DNA from: Crambe crambe
Taxonomy: Eukaryota > Porifera > Demospongiae > Poecilosclerida > Crambeidae
Length of the DNA: 64,000 nucleotides
Direction of reading: 5' to 3'
NCBI GenBank assembly: GCA_963924555.1
Contig: OZ004583.1
Location: 4,683,501-4,747,500, forward strand
Shown one piece after another: positions 41,816 to 53,506 of the stretch. The notes under the pieces are model-generated. The model was not told the DNA's origin. It ran no database searches and saw nothing but the letters and a program-made list of their open reading frames with translations. Position numbers and translations under genes: made by a program. Numbering within the stretch: the stretch's first letter is position 1; the number at the start of each line of letters is the position of its first letter.

Positions 41816-44800
41816 ATTGAAGACAGACAGAGAGCAACCTTTACCACAGCTATGTGGCACCACTCTATGAATTTCTTTGTATTTTGTTTGTAAACAAAGT
41901 AATGCAACCACACCATAATAGTAAACAAAGCCAATTCCTACTGGCTGGGTTCAAGTGATTTGTTGTGTGCAGCCCTGTATTAGAGTAATGATAACTTCCA
42001 TCGGAGGGATAGTGCAAATGAGCCTCTGTTATGAAGAAAGGTGCAAAAACAGTGTTTGAGTGACACAAACCGGCAGATGAATCTGCACGCTAACGGCCTC
42101 CAGCTGTAGATATGCCTAATCTCTCCGGTGAAGTGATTCCTCTACTTATGTACTCTGCACCAATATCCCAAACGCACCTTTGCTACATCGAGAACAATGC
42201 TGGACGGCAAACTCTCAAGCTAGCACCTACTTCCCCAGTTGCTGACGGAGCGACCTAGTACCTAGCAAGAACTTGCTTTCGTCATATTATGTAAGATCAC
42301 ATGACCAGAATAGCGCAGGCGCGGTATTGTGGCGGTTTAAGCTCAAAAGGAGCAGAAGAATAGCATAACACAGGTAGTAATAAATCAATTCACAAACTGT
42401 TATTATAGTGTGTGTTTTTTTGCTGGTCTTCACTCTCATCTGCAAACAAAATAGTGACAACACTGTATTAAGTTTAGATGCTGACATAGTTGCCCCTTTC
42501 TCATAGGTTTGTCAAAAAGGTGTCTCAAATCTCAGGCATTCATATCTGGGGGTTCACTATTTCACCACTATAGACTGCATCACTTACACCTGGTCTTCAT
42601 TTGTGAGATTTTCATCCTAGAGAAGAGAGAGAGAGAGAGTAAGTTATCAGGCATCTGCAAGTGTGTTCATATACTAACTGCCTCCTTAATGTTGTAGCCA
42701 TAGAGCAAACATGTCATGCATCCGAGTTGTATCCCTACTGGTGAACTGTGGTTACGCCTGGACATGCATTTACCAAAATTCGAACCCAAAAGGTATTGGA
42801 AGTAAAGCTTGTTTAAATATTGATACACAAGCCAGGGCTATAAACTTTCGATCTGAATTTGGTAACGTGAGCAATCATGGCATTCCTACTGGATACTTCA
42901 AGTGTAAGGGAAAAAGTCAAAAAAGTCAATTTGACCATGATTGTGAAAAGATTCTCGATGGCTTCAAAGCCAAGTTCAGATCTGACATAGGATTGAACAG
43001 AGATAACTATATCCATACATTTTCCCACCAAAATTGGTCAGAGCTTTCTGATACCGAAAAGGAGCAGCACACCCTGAGCAAATGCAAATGCTGCTGCCAA
43101 TTGCACGAAGCATTGCAACTATCTTTCCCATTGAAGCCAGCATACCAACCAGAACCAGTCCTAGCAATAAACACTCAAGCTTTATGATAAGGGGTTGAAC
43201 TGTAGTGTTAACCAGGAAAGTACCACAGAAAAAGGCTCGCAAAGACATTTTGCTCACCCAGAGAAGCCCCACTACGTAAAAAGCTTAAATCACATTCTCC
43301 AAACTTTGAGCATGTTAGCTGGGACACAGTAGGACTAAAACAGACTTTAGAGACCTGGGAGAAAGACTCATCTATTAACTGGACCAAGGTTGCCTTTGAG
43401 CATGGAATAAAAGGTGGAAATGCAGGCCAGGTAGCAAAGGAGTTTGCTATTGCTAGCAACATAGACATTAGTCACATTGCTACTCCAAAGAGAAAGCCAA
43501 CATGCCGGCCATGCAGGAAGAAATGCTTTGGTATTTCAATACCTAGCAACCCACCAATATCCTCTATTGATAAGAAATGATTAATGAGGGAAGATTTTCT
43601 TTAGGGGAAGAATGCGAGCTCACTAAATACATCCCCAATAATGGCACTGTAGTGCCACAGGATGTCATGGTCCAGGGAAGAAAAATTCCTTTATACAAAC
43701 CGAGGCAGAAGCTGCTACAAAAGCATTCAGCATACATGCGCCTAGACACAGTAAATACAATGAAAAGAGAGCAACTAACTACTAAATTGAAAGGTCTTCG
43801 TTACTTGGATTTAGCCACCATGTCTACGGAGTGCCTTAGAAAACAGCTTCAGTCAGCTCAAACTTCACGCTCCTTGTGCCTTTGGCATGATCATGCCACA
43901 ATCCTCAAAACTGGGTTCATTATGATAACAGTACATGTGATGTATGACCCCATAGTTTTCTTAACAGATGAAGAGTACAACCAGGGGCACCCCGGGAAGA
44001 ATATATGTGTGCAAGCGGAAGTGGAGCAACCTGAAATATACCTCCTCGCGACCAGGTCTTCTTGTGTAGAAGATCAGGCAGCATTAGTTGGGGATAGGCT
44101 TGAATATTTACCCAACCTGATAATGGAATTGAGATTGCAGACACCATGAGGTTTTTCACGGGAGACCACCCTGCAGTACAGTTTGAACAAGGGACCAAAC
44201 AGGGTGGGAACTACAAGTGTGGAGCTTGCGGCTGCAAGGAAATGATCAAGCTCACTCCTTACATCATCCATGGAGACCACTTGAGGAACTGCAATCACTA
44301 GCCACCAACGGTACACTTGGAAGAAAACCTGGGGTCTTACATCCATTCGACAACCTCAGAGTGGGTGAAATGAGAACAGAGCTAGGAGCTAGGGGGAAGG
44401 TATTCCATAATTTAAAGAAAGACGAGTTACAGAAGAGCCTCAATGAAACTCTGAGAGGAGTTACTCGAGTGCCCTCGCTTCTTCTTACAGACCCCACCCA
44501 GTCACTACTTTCACTACACCTTGAAAAATATGAAGTTGTAGCCTCTGAGCCACTTCATGATATAAAGGGGCATTTGATTAATCTCATAACCGAACTGCCT
44601 TATATCCTACCACAAGGTGACACAGCAAACAAATGTAACCACCTGATTGAGTGCTGTCTATCTAAAGAGAAAAAAGTCAGGAGCAGATCTCAGACGGGTA
44701 ATTATTCAAATTTATTTACTGTTACGGAATCTCAACTGCAGTTCCAAAATAATCCTTCTCCTAGCCACTATGATCAAAATCAGTGAGATTGCCTATTCAT

Positions 44801-46437
44801 TGGACTACCAAAGGACACCCCGGCAACTTTTACAACTCCTGCTGGCTACACATGGAGCTATGTCGACATTTCTTCAGCAATCCCAAAAAGCTATCAAGAT
44901 CCAAAATGTTTGGGCTATACCTTCATGCAATAACAGCACATAGCCCCACACAATATGAGTTGGCTTGTTTGAGATCATTAAATACAGAAGGTCAGGAGAG
45001 ATTATTTGGCCAAGCTAGAACAATTGCTGAATCTTGCACCAATAGGCACCCAGAAAATATCATTCCACAAGTTTAGCTACGCTTACAAGCCAAACAGGAG
45101 CAACATGTAGCACTAATGGCAGTTCACAAAGGGGAAACCCAGGTATCTCATGTGGCCAAGGAGCTACCAAAGTTACCTGGTACTACAGTGAAAAAATCCT
45201 TGGCAGCTGCACCTTCAGCGAATAAGCCCCTTTCTCAAAGATGGCGAGGGTGTGTGGTGGACAGCTACATCGGAAGGCTTTCACTTCAGGGATGGTGATG
45301 ACGATAGTAATCAGCAGGGTACCTTCATCTTGCTTCATCATCGCTGTCACTCGTTAAAGGATCTTGAAGATAGAAGAGCACAGTGCTGGAAGGAAATAAT
45401 TAGCAAAAAAATTGAAGTACCTGCAGAGCAGATCAAAATTTACGATGAACAGGAAATGCTAAGAAGCCGGCTAGTTTACACTACTAACTCAGAAGACAGC
45501 ATAGCCTGTGAGAATCCTTTGGAGGCTCTACAAAGTGGCACAGATCCCCCTGAAAACTCCCAAGACAACACTGGCTACACACTACCCCCAGCCCTGCCAC
45601 AAGCTATAAGCCCCAATGACTTACTCCAAAACAGCATCAGCACTGCACTTGCAGCCCCTGAGGGCCTTCCAGATGACACTGGCGACCCATCACTCTCTGC
45701 CCTGTCAGAAGTCACCAGCACTGCACTTTCAGCTCCCAAGAGCCTTCCAGAGCCAGAGGACAACAGCGACTCATCACTCCCCATCCTGCCAGAAGTCACA
45801 ACTGAGCCTGCAAAAGAAAGTCAAATTGGAGTGAACACAATACCTGTGGCTTCAGGCACATTCCCTTCAGCCCCTTCAGACACTGTCCCATCAGCTCATA
45901 TTGATTTACATATTGATGCAACCCAAGACAAGAAAATGAAGACATCATCAGCCACTTTCATAATGAAAGTCATTGGTACTGACAAGACCCTGGAAGATTA
46001 TGACAAGCTTCGTGCTACACTGAAGGAAATGGTCAAAAAGCAACGCCCCCCTTCACACAAAATCACCAGATACAACAAACTAGCAACTAAACTGGGCCAA
46101 CAAGTACAACTCAAGGATAGTCACATCAGCAAGCAAATACAATATATTGAAAAAGACAACCACAATGTACTACCAAGCAAAACTAGCAACAAAGAGTATT
46201 CTGAACTATTGAAACTAAGAAAGATAGCTAAGGCAGCCTTGAAAACATTGAATATCAACTTCTGAATGTTAAATATGCTCTTTATACTTTCCTTTCTACA
46301 GCTAGCTAGCCAGCTTACTTACCTAGAGGCCCTTGAAAGTCACTTGGTCAGCTCCACATCTTCATTACCCACACGTGGCGCCTGTACTTCAATGATTTTA
46401 TACTAGACTACTAGCCCTACAGGCGCACGTGACCCCG
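41816..46437 (+). mobile_element. Large insertion between two array modules
   Basis: To the left the array ends inside a Death exon; to the right it resumes at TTCAGTGTGGCTCTGGTATG, as at 23.28 kb. The insert contains a decayed long gene (42711-46265). I found no terminal inverted repeats. The first 0.9 kb (41816-42700) has no recognisable coding content. Class unknown. Confidence 0.55.
42711..46265 (+). pseudogene. Decayed long transposon-like gene
   Basis: A chain of frames in order: MSCIRVVSLLVNCGYAWTCI with a CKCCCQLHE cluster (42711-43187); WTKVAFEHGIKGGNAGQVAK and a CRPCRKKCF cluster (43206-43580); LWHDHATILKTGFIMITVHV (43577-44149); RFFTGDHPAVQFEQGTKQGG with a CGACGC knuckle (~44122-44280); VTRVPSLLLTDPTQSLLSLH (44280-44670); a piece ending TRTPRQLLQL-like (to ~44840); YELACLRSLNTEGQERLFGQ (to 45074); and a Pro/Ser-rich tail (45252-46265) ending LKTLNINF-stop. 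It resembles a repeated, uncharacterised protein family I have seen in invertebrate genomes. At least seven frameshifts or stops (for example TAG at 45074-45076) show that it is dead, except that the 337-codon tail is intact. Confidence 0.55.
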
Positions 46438-46439
46438 AA

Positions 46440-47197
46440 TTCAGTGTGGCTCTGGTATGCAATCTCCACTACTTCTTTTCGGACATCATAGTCGAGGAAG
46501 CAATCCGTGCCCAATGTGGATATCTAGCTGGAATCTCTTTTATGACTGGATGTGCACTCACAAGAATTATGGCTGGATAAAACGACTGGAGAGATGTAAA
46601 CAATGTATGCAGAATGTGTGCAGAAGGAGGGGGAGAGGTACAATAGGTCTAGATACAAGGCTAGCATTCATTATGTGGGGTACAACCGTGTGTAAGCCTT
46701 TCATGAAGAGGTTAACAAATTTATTTCTGTACTTTGAACTTTCTGTACTTTGAACTGTATTGCAGACTTTACTATCTCTTATCCACTCTTTATGGAGTCA
46801 AGGTCTTCTTGTGTGCATTGAAGTCAGATGAAGGAAGTGTGCCCATCTCATGATGACCAACATTGCTGGAACAAAGGGGCCAAGAGGTGGGTGGGAAAGA
46901 ATAGGAAATAAACTTTCAATACAAGTTTCCATCAATGTCAGTATTGAAGGCTAAAGAGTGTGCCATGAAAACTCCAGCTAGTATTATCTTTCAGTGTCTA
47001 TAGAGGGTCTTTTATTAATGATATTGGGCCCTAAAGGCAACCTTGTTAATGGGTCAAAATTGTTATAGAACTTCTCTCTCCTATGCCCTAGTTAGTCAGG
47101 GAGATCAATTCTGTACTGTGAAACCATAAAATTATTCATTGCAGAGACCACAGACGAGAGTCCCCCAAACGTAACTCAGCTCCTGTTTTTGTCCCTA
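46440..47197. repeat. Duplicated spacer module (fourth copy) plus Atos-like start
   Basis: 46457-46753 is the 98-codon open stretch, nearly identical to 23296-23592. It is followed by the block seen at 2610-2998 and the beginning of the SLCLLGTFE exon context, which is cut at GTCCCTA (47197) by the next insertion. Confidence 0.55.
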
Positions 47198-48266
47198 TAT
47201 ATACAAGTAAGGGAAAAAGCATTTCGTGAAATGAAAAAAAGATGTAGGGATGACCACTGCTCAAAAAAGGAAACAAGAAGGATGGAAATGGGATCAATCT
47301 TTGTTCTGTATATCCAGCCAACAATCCCTACATATACACACATTACTACACTATAATCTGAAGTTACCTGACGTATATGTAGGGATTGTTGGCTGGATAT
47401 ACAGAACAAAGATTGATCCCATTTCCATCCTTCTTGTTTCCTTACTTTTTTGAGCAGTGGTCATCCCTACATCTTTTTTTCATTTCACGAAATGCTTTTT
47501 CCCTTACTTGTTCCTGGTCTTTTTTCCTCTCTTTTATGGTTTTAGCTATGATTAGAGTTCATTCTTCTATGTGTATGCAGGGACAGATGAAAGAAGTTCT
47601 CCAATAGCATACCAGCCCAATCGTTTATCGAGTCAAGGTGTTGTGTTGTTGAGCCATACTTGGAGGTCGAAGATGCTGAAATAGAGTCTACCGCGGTGAA
47701 TCTAAATCCCCGAATCAATACAGTAGTCTATCATCAGCTAGAGCTAGCTAGCTAGCTAGCTAGAGACAGCTGAGTAATATTATGATTTCGAATAATTGGA
47801 TATTCAAATACATGCGCATGCGTATTATAGAAAAGATGGCTTCCTAATTGAATTAGTCGAGTGCTGTGCTCCATAGCGTCTCCTTTTTCATCGACTCTTT
47901 CGAGGATCAACGAGTAGAAAAGATCGTAGTTCGTAGAATTTGGAGTGGATTTGTCCAGAAATCATAGCTGTAGCTTGAGTGGTTCGAGAGATATGGTTGT
48001 CTAAGAAGAATAATAAGAAGAAGAGAAGAAGAAGAATATAGCGATTTACCTGCTTGCCGTATTTCTGAAACGGTAAGCTCCCTGGTCCTGAAACTTGGTC
48101 TGCACATTGTAGTGGGCTCTAGTAGGCTGGATAATCATTCACAGTAGCTTTTGTTAGGTCTAAGTGGGGGAACTGGAATTTCACTTTTGTATTAGTCTAT
48201 AGGCGGCGCGCGCGGCCGTCCGAGTCATCCCTACGTACATAGAGAGTGCTACCGCACTCTCTGATA
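47198..48266. mobile_element. 1.07-kb insertion with long foldback at its left end
   Basis: In sister units GTCCCTA is followed directly by GTCTATGTCTGCTTGG. Here about 1,070 bp intervene. The left third is the foldback at 47203-47511. The rest includes a (CTAG)n run near 47740-47763, GC-rich CGGCGCGCGCGGCCGTCCGA at about 48204 and a small hairpin AGAGAGTGCTACCGCACTCTCT at 48240-48261. No ORF of note. Confidence 0.6.
47203..47511. repeat. Long inverted repeat, ~134-138-bp arms
   Basis: The left arm 47203-47336 (ACAAGTAAGGGAAAAAGCAT ... CCCTACATATA) is the inverted copy of 47374-47511 (TATATGTAGGGATTGTTGG ... TTTTTCCCTTACTTGT), nearly perfect apart from a few bases, around a 37-bp loop. The transcript or single strand would form a very stable hairpin. 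Confidence 0.9.
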
Positions 48267-48985
48267 ATCTATGTCTGCTTGGAACTTTTGAGGCAAGTAT
48301 TTGTTATTCACAAATAATGCACGCCTGAGCAATGCAGTGAAGGTGGGTGTTATTTATAATATGGTTTAGGATGATCTTTAATGATGTACCTTTACATGCA
48401 TACAATGCAGGAGTCGGTGTTGAATGGATATCTTGAGCCATGTGGACAGGTTGAGGGTTTCACTATTGAGGTGGCGGCTAATGGGTCTTTTTGTCCCCCT
48501 CATCTTGTCTTGCCTGTCAACATAATAGTCTGGATGATAATCATGAAGGAACGTCACCCTATCTCTGGTAAGGAATATCAGGGGTCTTATACGATACTGT
48601 CCCCATTGTAAAGTGTGTTCCTACATTTCACACTCTTGTGTTCTCATAATAATAGGGGCAAGTTGATTTATCAGGAGTTGGGAAAAGAGGTTATCAGGTC
48701 CATCACAAAGCAACAGTTCAAGTGGTAAGTTGAAAGAAAGTGTTCTTAGCTATTCGATCAACATGACTGTTCCTTCCAGACACTGTATAACCACATGGTT
48801 GTCAAGATCTGCATAGTCACCTACGACTTCTCAGGTATGCCCCCTCTCGCACAGACATTCCTACATCAGAAAACCCTCTCCCGCCCACACAACTTGGCTC
48901 TTCATAGTACATCACCACCAGAGCCATCAGTACCAGCAGTAGTATTGGCTCTCTCTTTGTGGGGCAAGTTTCCTAAAGAATTATG
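48267..48985 (+). pseudogene. Atos-like exons (unit 8)
   Basis: SACLELLR/SLLGTFE context (~48270-48300), ESVLNGYLEPCGQVEGFTIE with VAANGSFCPPHLVLPV (~48411-48520), QVDLSGVGKRGYQVHHKATV (~48658-48725), a short VVKICIVTYDFSGMPPLAQT block (~48797-48860) and SIGSLFVGQVS (~48940). The ESVLNG exon is the most Atos-like in the window. A deletion removes the TLFNP start. Confidence 0.58.
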
Positions 48986-48988
48986 TTA

Positions 48989-49156
48989 CAGTGAAACCTC
49001 CTAATAATGGACACACTTGGGACCCATCCTTTTGTCCTTTGTAGAGAAGTTGTCCTCTTTTGGAGGTTATTTTGTATGTAGTTTGCATACAATGGTCTTT
49101 TTGTTGAAAGGTTTGTCCTCTTTTGTAGCGTCCTTTATATATCGGAGGCTCCACTG
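48989..49156. mobile_element. 168-bp pogo/Tc1-like MITE (third copy)
   Basis: Same ends, length and place in the unit as 20931-21098 and 40256-40423. Confidence 0.8.
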
Positions 49157-49194
49157 TAGTGGAATTATAGTGTATCATCCATAATATAAATTCT

Positions 49195-50165
49195 CTTTGC
49201 CTCGGGGTTTCTCCTCATTATTTACCAGACTTTGTCCTACATGGGACCACCGAAAGTGCAGGTCAGAGTTTTCGGGACAAACTCTACAAGGACCTAGCTC
49301 ACGCTGTCAAGGTAGGCCTTTAAGACAAGTGATAGGAGTGCAGGAACTTTCTAAATTTTAATAATTAACTTTTTCACAGTATTCCATAATAGACGAGCCA
49401 GTGGACCATGGTGTGGGTATTGTGGCAGACACTGATACATGGACAGTGAAAGTTACGGCAGTCTCCAAGAGTCTGCACACCAGTGATATTGTGTCTCAGG
49501 TTTGCATGCAGTGTGTCGAACAGATGCTCAGCTTTGTCCAGAACATGCACTCCATTAGAATGCCACCTGAATTTGTGAGTCGTGACCCCTGTTATAATCA
49601 CCAGTAATTACATGTTCAGATTCCAAATAAGGCATGCTACTTCAAATGATGCACACCTTACAGGTGACACAATAGGTTCTAAATGATGCACACTTTACTC
49701 CAGATGATATACTTTATGTTGAAACCAAGCACACTCATTTGTGTCATTCTTTACTTTCTGTGAAGTGTCTATCACATGTGGAGGACTGCCTGATGTCATT
49801 GAAGGAGAAAAGTGTGATGCTTTGCTAGAGAAAGGAAATGATGCAGACATGAATGAAATACTGCCCAAAATTGTAGATGGACTGAGGTATGTGAAATGTT
49901 ATGTCATAGAGTATAGTGATCTTGAATAACCCTGTCATAATTATGACGTCCTTATTATTGTGGGGGTTAAGTGTTTAATCAATTCGGTGCTTGCTTAAAA
50001 TAAAACAATTCTTCTTTTTGCATTGGTTCTAGGATGTCTTCATGCTCTTTGCTCTTTCTGCTGTCAACTCATGATCCTGACCTTTCAGCTCGCTTCAATC
50101 ATAAGCACATGAAAACTTTTGGTGAATTGGATATTATTGTATTGGCTCCTGATACCAAATATTAT
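49195..50165 (+). pseudogene. FNIP C-terminal-like exons (unit 8)
   Basis: GFSPHYLPDFVLHGTTESAG with LYKDLAHAVK (~49205-49311), YSIIDEPVDHGVGIVADTDT (~49379-49500), QMLSFVQNMHSIRMPPEF (~49519-49574), CLSHVEDCLMSLKEKSVML-like start then ALLEKGNDADMNEILP (~49768-49886) and a shortened SMLFALSAVNS-like last exon (~50035-50120). It has a different deletion pattern from the other units. Confidence 0.55.
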
Positions 50166-50269
50166 TTTAAAAATTTTTTTCTCAAACAAACCATTGTAAA
50201 AAGACAAACTAATGGATGAACTTTACAAGGAAGGGTTTAGGGGGAAAGGACTAGTGTTTCAATGAAATA

Positions 50270-50425
50270 TACTTGCTTTCAATGAGGAAAGTCCACAGAG
50301 GGTGTCTTCAAGGCCTTCACCAGTGCTTTCCATGATGGGGTCACTAAATCGAGCCATTTAGAAAGAACTTCTCAAACTTTGATTGCATCGAGAGTCGATT
50401 TGTCCAAGCCGAGCTTCAACCCTCA
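50270..50425 (-). pseudogene. Short remnant of last Death exon (partial copy 5)
   Basis: Matches the reverse strand of the last Death exon over ESK-type end, ESTGEGLEDTLCG-like decay and a STLDAI segment (GATTGCATCGAGAGTCGATT). It joins directly to the Rab-like fragment at about 50430. Confidence 0.6.
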
Positions 50426-50431
50426 TGATTC

Positions 50432-50717
50432 TCCCTAACAGTCCTGTTCAGTGTGCAAAGAGGATGAGAAATAGTAATACTTTTCAGGCCAGCCATAGGG
50501 ATGACAAGAAAGGGTTATTCTGCTATAATGCTAGTGAAAAATGCTATATCGATGGTAAGGAAGGAGTTAATGTATACATAGGATGTGTAGTACTCACATG
50601 GAAAGGTGAAGAAACGGGCTCCTATGGTGCCACTGGCCTTCTGTAACCCACGGGTAGCTGGCAGGGGGACCAGGGTTGCCATCCTCAAAGCCAGTGGAGT
50701 AGGCCTAAGGGCAGTTG
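50432..50717 (-). pseudogene. Fragment of the Rab-like pseudogene
   Basis: Nearly identical to 34700-34976: the intron and the TIGA-F exon (GGCACCATAGGAGCCCGTTT on the reverse strand). The G3, G4 and G5 exons are absent. This shows that the region carrying the Rab-like gene took part in duplication. Confidence 0.75.
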
Positions 50718-51060
50718 GTCCGGGAAATTTTCTTCAGCTAGCTGCTGAGGGGCCGGGAGTGTTGTCAGACCTATGCTGTGCATGTACGTGGGGAGTGTTC
50801 AGGAGGGAGAGGGCGCCGGGGAGGGAGGTTTTCCTTCCTGCCTGCCTTTAGAAGAAAGATCACGCCCTTTGGATCTGGATCTGGCTTGGATTCGGGCCAA
50901 AACTTCTGCTGTATAATAACGCACACCCTGTACTAATGCTGACTAAGCAAGGGGTGTGGTTAATTATGCATCTAATTTAATCGATCATCACCATAGTTAT
51001 GCTTACCCACGTGGCCTGGGCTAGATAGGCTACTGCTACAGGATCGATGATCAGGAGCCT
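50718..51060. other. Spacer, nothing recognised
   Basis: Contains a G-rich stretch (GGGGAGTGTTCAGGAGGGAG) near 50790 and a decayed piece of the Pro/Ser-rich exon context (GAAGAAAGATCACGCCCTTT). No coding feature seen. Confidence 0.4.
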
Positions 51061-51099
51061 GACAGAATTCGAGTGAATTACGTTCAATCTGTTCCAAGG

Positions 51100-52319
51100 A
51101 AGAGGAAGAGTACTTATCTAGCTACTCACTACCACTTGCTAGTGCACATAATGCATCAAGTCAGAGTGATGATCCTCTACCTGCTGTGGAGTCATGCCCA
51201 GACAATGATAGCTTTCTGCTTAATGAAGATCCAGATAGTGCTGGTCAAGGATCTCACCAAGCAAGGAAAGAAAGGCAGCAGAGGCATGGGGAAAAGTTTG
51301 TTCAAAGATCGTACCTACTATAGTGTCCACAATGGGATTACCCAACTAACTGGTGTATGTATTTTAAAGTGCTCCCATTATTGTTATGTTAAAACTGGTT
51401 CTAAATTCCAGGTGTGTATCATTCTGTTAATATAATGTGAGACTAGAAGTAGAAAGTTTACTCCAGGCTCGCCTCTTCCCTGCAACTTCCAAACTACCAC
51501 ATCACCTACCAGAGGCTTGAGACACGAACATTAGAATGCCATGTTTCAACACAGGATTTTGTGGCTGCTGTCAGACTTCTAACTGATACACAGCTTTTTC
51601 AGGTACATGCAAGTTAGGTTAGCTGGTTCGATATTAATATGCTTATTATAGGCAAAGAAGCCTAACTTACATCCTGTGATCATGGACAGTTTTGATGTGT
51701 ACAGGTATCCAAATTTAACATTGTCATTGCTCCTTGTAGATATGCTAAGAATGAACTACGTCACTTGAAGTCACTGATGCTGGACAGAAACAATTATGGA
51801 ACAAAGTCCAGCATACCCACAGGTGAACGTGACACTCCATTTATGATACTGAAGGGGTCTAAATTATTAATGTAGAATGGTCCAGTATATTACTCTGTTG
51901 ATGTTAATTTTGGACTCTGCCGAAGGAAGGCTGCTGGAAGTACCAACATGAACAGACCAGGGTTGATGAATGTGTTGAAAGTGATGGACCTATCAGTGTG
52001 TCCGTTGGCAAGATTTATAATTATGGTATTATAATATTCTGATCTCGTCTGTATATAGGTCCCTAGGAATCCAATCAATTCTTGGCAGGAGATTTAGATG
52101 CACTGAGGTCAAAGTCTCGTTATAAAGGGTTAGATGAAACTGGGGTTGTTTACAGGCATGAGTTTTTATTGTCTGTGTGTCATGGAGAAAGGTTAGGAAT
52201 GACCATGATACATTAATTTTTATGATTAGATATTCGTACATTGTGTATGTATTGGGAAGAGTTGTCAGCAACCTGTATCCTGTATGACGTTGCATGTACC
52301 TTCCTCAAGCATCTTCAGG
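51100..52319 (+). pseudogene. KDZ-like transposase pseudogene 2
   Basis: Blocks in order: an acidic/Ser-rich leader (SSYSLPLASAHNASSQSDDP, about 51112-51260); RKAAEAWGKVCSKIVPTIVS (~51267-51345); NYHITYQRLETRTLECHVST (~51490-51602); KKPNLHPVIMDSFDVYR (51652-51704); RYAKNELRHLKSLML (51740-51822); YYSVDVNFGLCRRKAAGSTN (51876 on); RYKGLDETGVVYRHEFLLSV with CHGER (~52068-52191); and CILYDVACTFLKHLQ (~52230-52318). The D-x-x-FGL-RRK-AG, LDETGV-RHEF and YDVAC-L-HLQ strings match KDZ transposases. Leader and AWGKV block are in different frames, and the last block needs a shift, so it is decayed. It is only distantly similar to pseudogene 1. Confidence 0.62.
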
Positions 52320-52479
52320 TAACGTGGTTAGTATTGAAAGTTTATCATTATTGACAGAATAAAGGTGGAATAGATCTCATGGGATTTTTTGACTTTACCA
52401 TACCTTATTTTCCTCTCCCAGTTCCTCAATTGCTAATCCATCTACAGAATATGATCACTGAGAATGGACTGAGAGACAG

Positions 52480-52990
52480 TAAGCTGAAGTGGAGAGTTGA
52501 GAGAGAGTGTTCTTAGCTATTCGATCAACATTGACTGTTCCTTCCAGACACTTTTTAATCCTAACCACATGGTGGTCAAGATCTACATAGTCACCTACGA
52601 CTTCTCAAATATGCCCCCTCTCATACAAACATTCCTACGTCAGAAAATTCTTTCCTGCCCACACCAATTGGCTGATCAGGGTGCTACATCCACCAGCCTC
52701 CCACTACCTCATTTATATCAGGCAAGTAAACATTTTTACAGCAAAGTGTTAAATTCAGATGATTTTGTTCTTGCTGCTGCAGATTTCTTTGTTCCAAGTC
52801 AAAAAACGTATTTACTTGCATCATGACATTATTTGCCCGTTGATTTTGCCCCCTGGCCACAGCAAAGTCTCCCTGTACACCAGAACAGAGAGTCCCAATC
52901 AACCCAAATACAGTCCCTCCACGATCACCTCCAGTGCCATCAGTACCACCAGTGTCAGTAGCAGAACTAGTTAGACACTCACACAATCAA
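52480..52990 (+). pseudogene. Atos-like exons (unit 9, truncated)
   Basis: An exon after CTTCCAG reads TLFNPNHMVVKIYIVTYDFS and NMPPLIQTFLRQKILSCP (~52549-52640). It is followed by a LPHLYQ-GCAAGT end (GC-type donor) and FLCSKSK (~52787). It then keeps HSKVSLYTRTESPNQPKYSP (~52858-52917) and breaks off. No FNIP exons follow; DNA runs into copy C's 3' end. Confidence 0.58.
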
Positions 52991-53233
52991 CTTTAGATCT
53001 TCAATTCAGCAAATCAAAAATGACTATTTTATACATTGCCACTGCAGAATATTCACAGGATTTTAAAATTAAAAATTTAAAAAGGAAAAGCGCTTGAACC
53101 TATTAAAAATTCTTTTTCCAAAAAATCATTGCACAAAGACGAATGATATAGTAAACTTTACAAGACTAACAAAATGTTTAAATGTTTCATAGTAAATAGT
53201 GACTAAAATGCAAACAGGGTTTAAGGTGAAAAA

Positions 53234-53506
53234 CTAAGGTGTTTTTTGATTGCTTTCAATCTTGGTGGCTATATGAGGAAAGTCCACAGTGGGTGCCCTC
53301 AGGGCCTTCACCAGTGCCTTCCATGATGGGGTCACTGATTTGAGCCACATAGAAAGAACTTCACGAAAACAGTCCTCCACTTGTTCACGTCTGCTAACAC
53401 TGATTGCATCGAGAGTTGGTTCATCCAAGCCGAGTTCCAGACCGAGGTTATACCACGCATTTGGCATCCCACAATGTAATTTGCACTGTCCTCAAGTCCA
53501 GTGGCA
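53234..53506 (-). pseudogene. Copy C last exon: C-terminal Death domain, frameshifted
   Basis: Where B reads AAATGCAAGTGGTATAACC, C reads AAATGCGTGGTATAACC, a 2-nt loss. The spliced frame ends ...DAKCVV-stop. The Death domain (WYNLGLELGLDEPTLDAISV ... TPSWKALVKALRAPTVDF) is open in the shifted frame and ends KIESNQKTP-stop instead of KYI. The lesion is about ten bases from the independent 4-bp gain in copy A. Confidence 0.8.

Noticed and set aside
45575-45799. Antisense 74-codon frame in the Pro/Ser-rich tail
   Set aside because: Shadow of the biased composition of the 337-codon plus-strand frame.
47740-47763. (CTAG)n run as a regulatory site
   Set aside because: Simple-sequence repeat without context.
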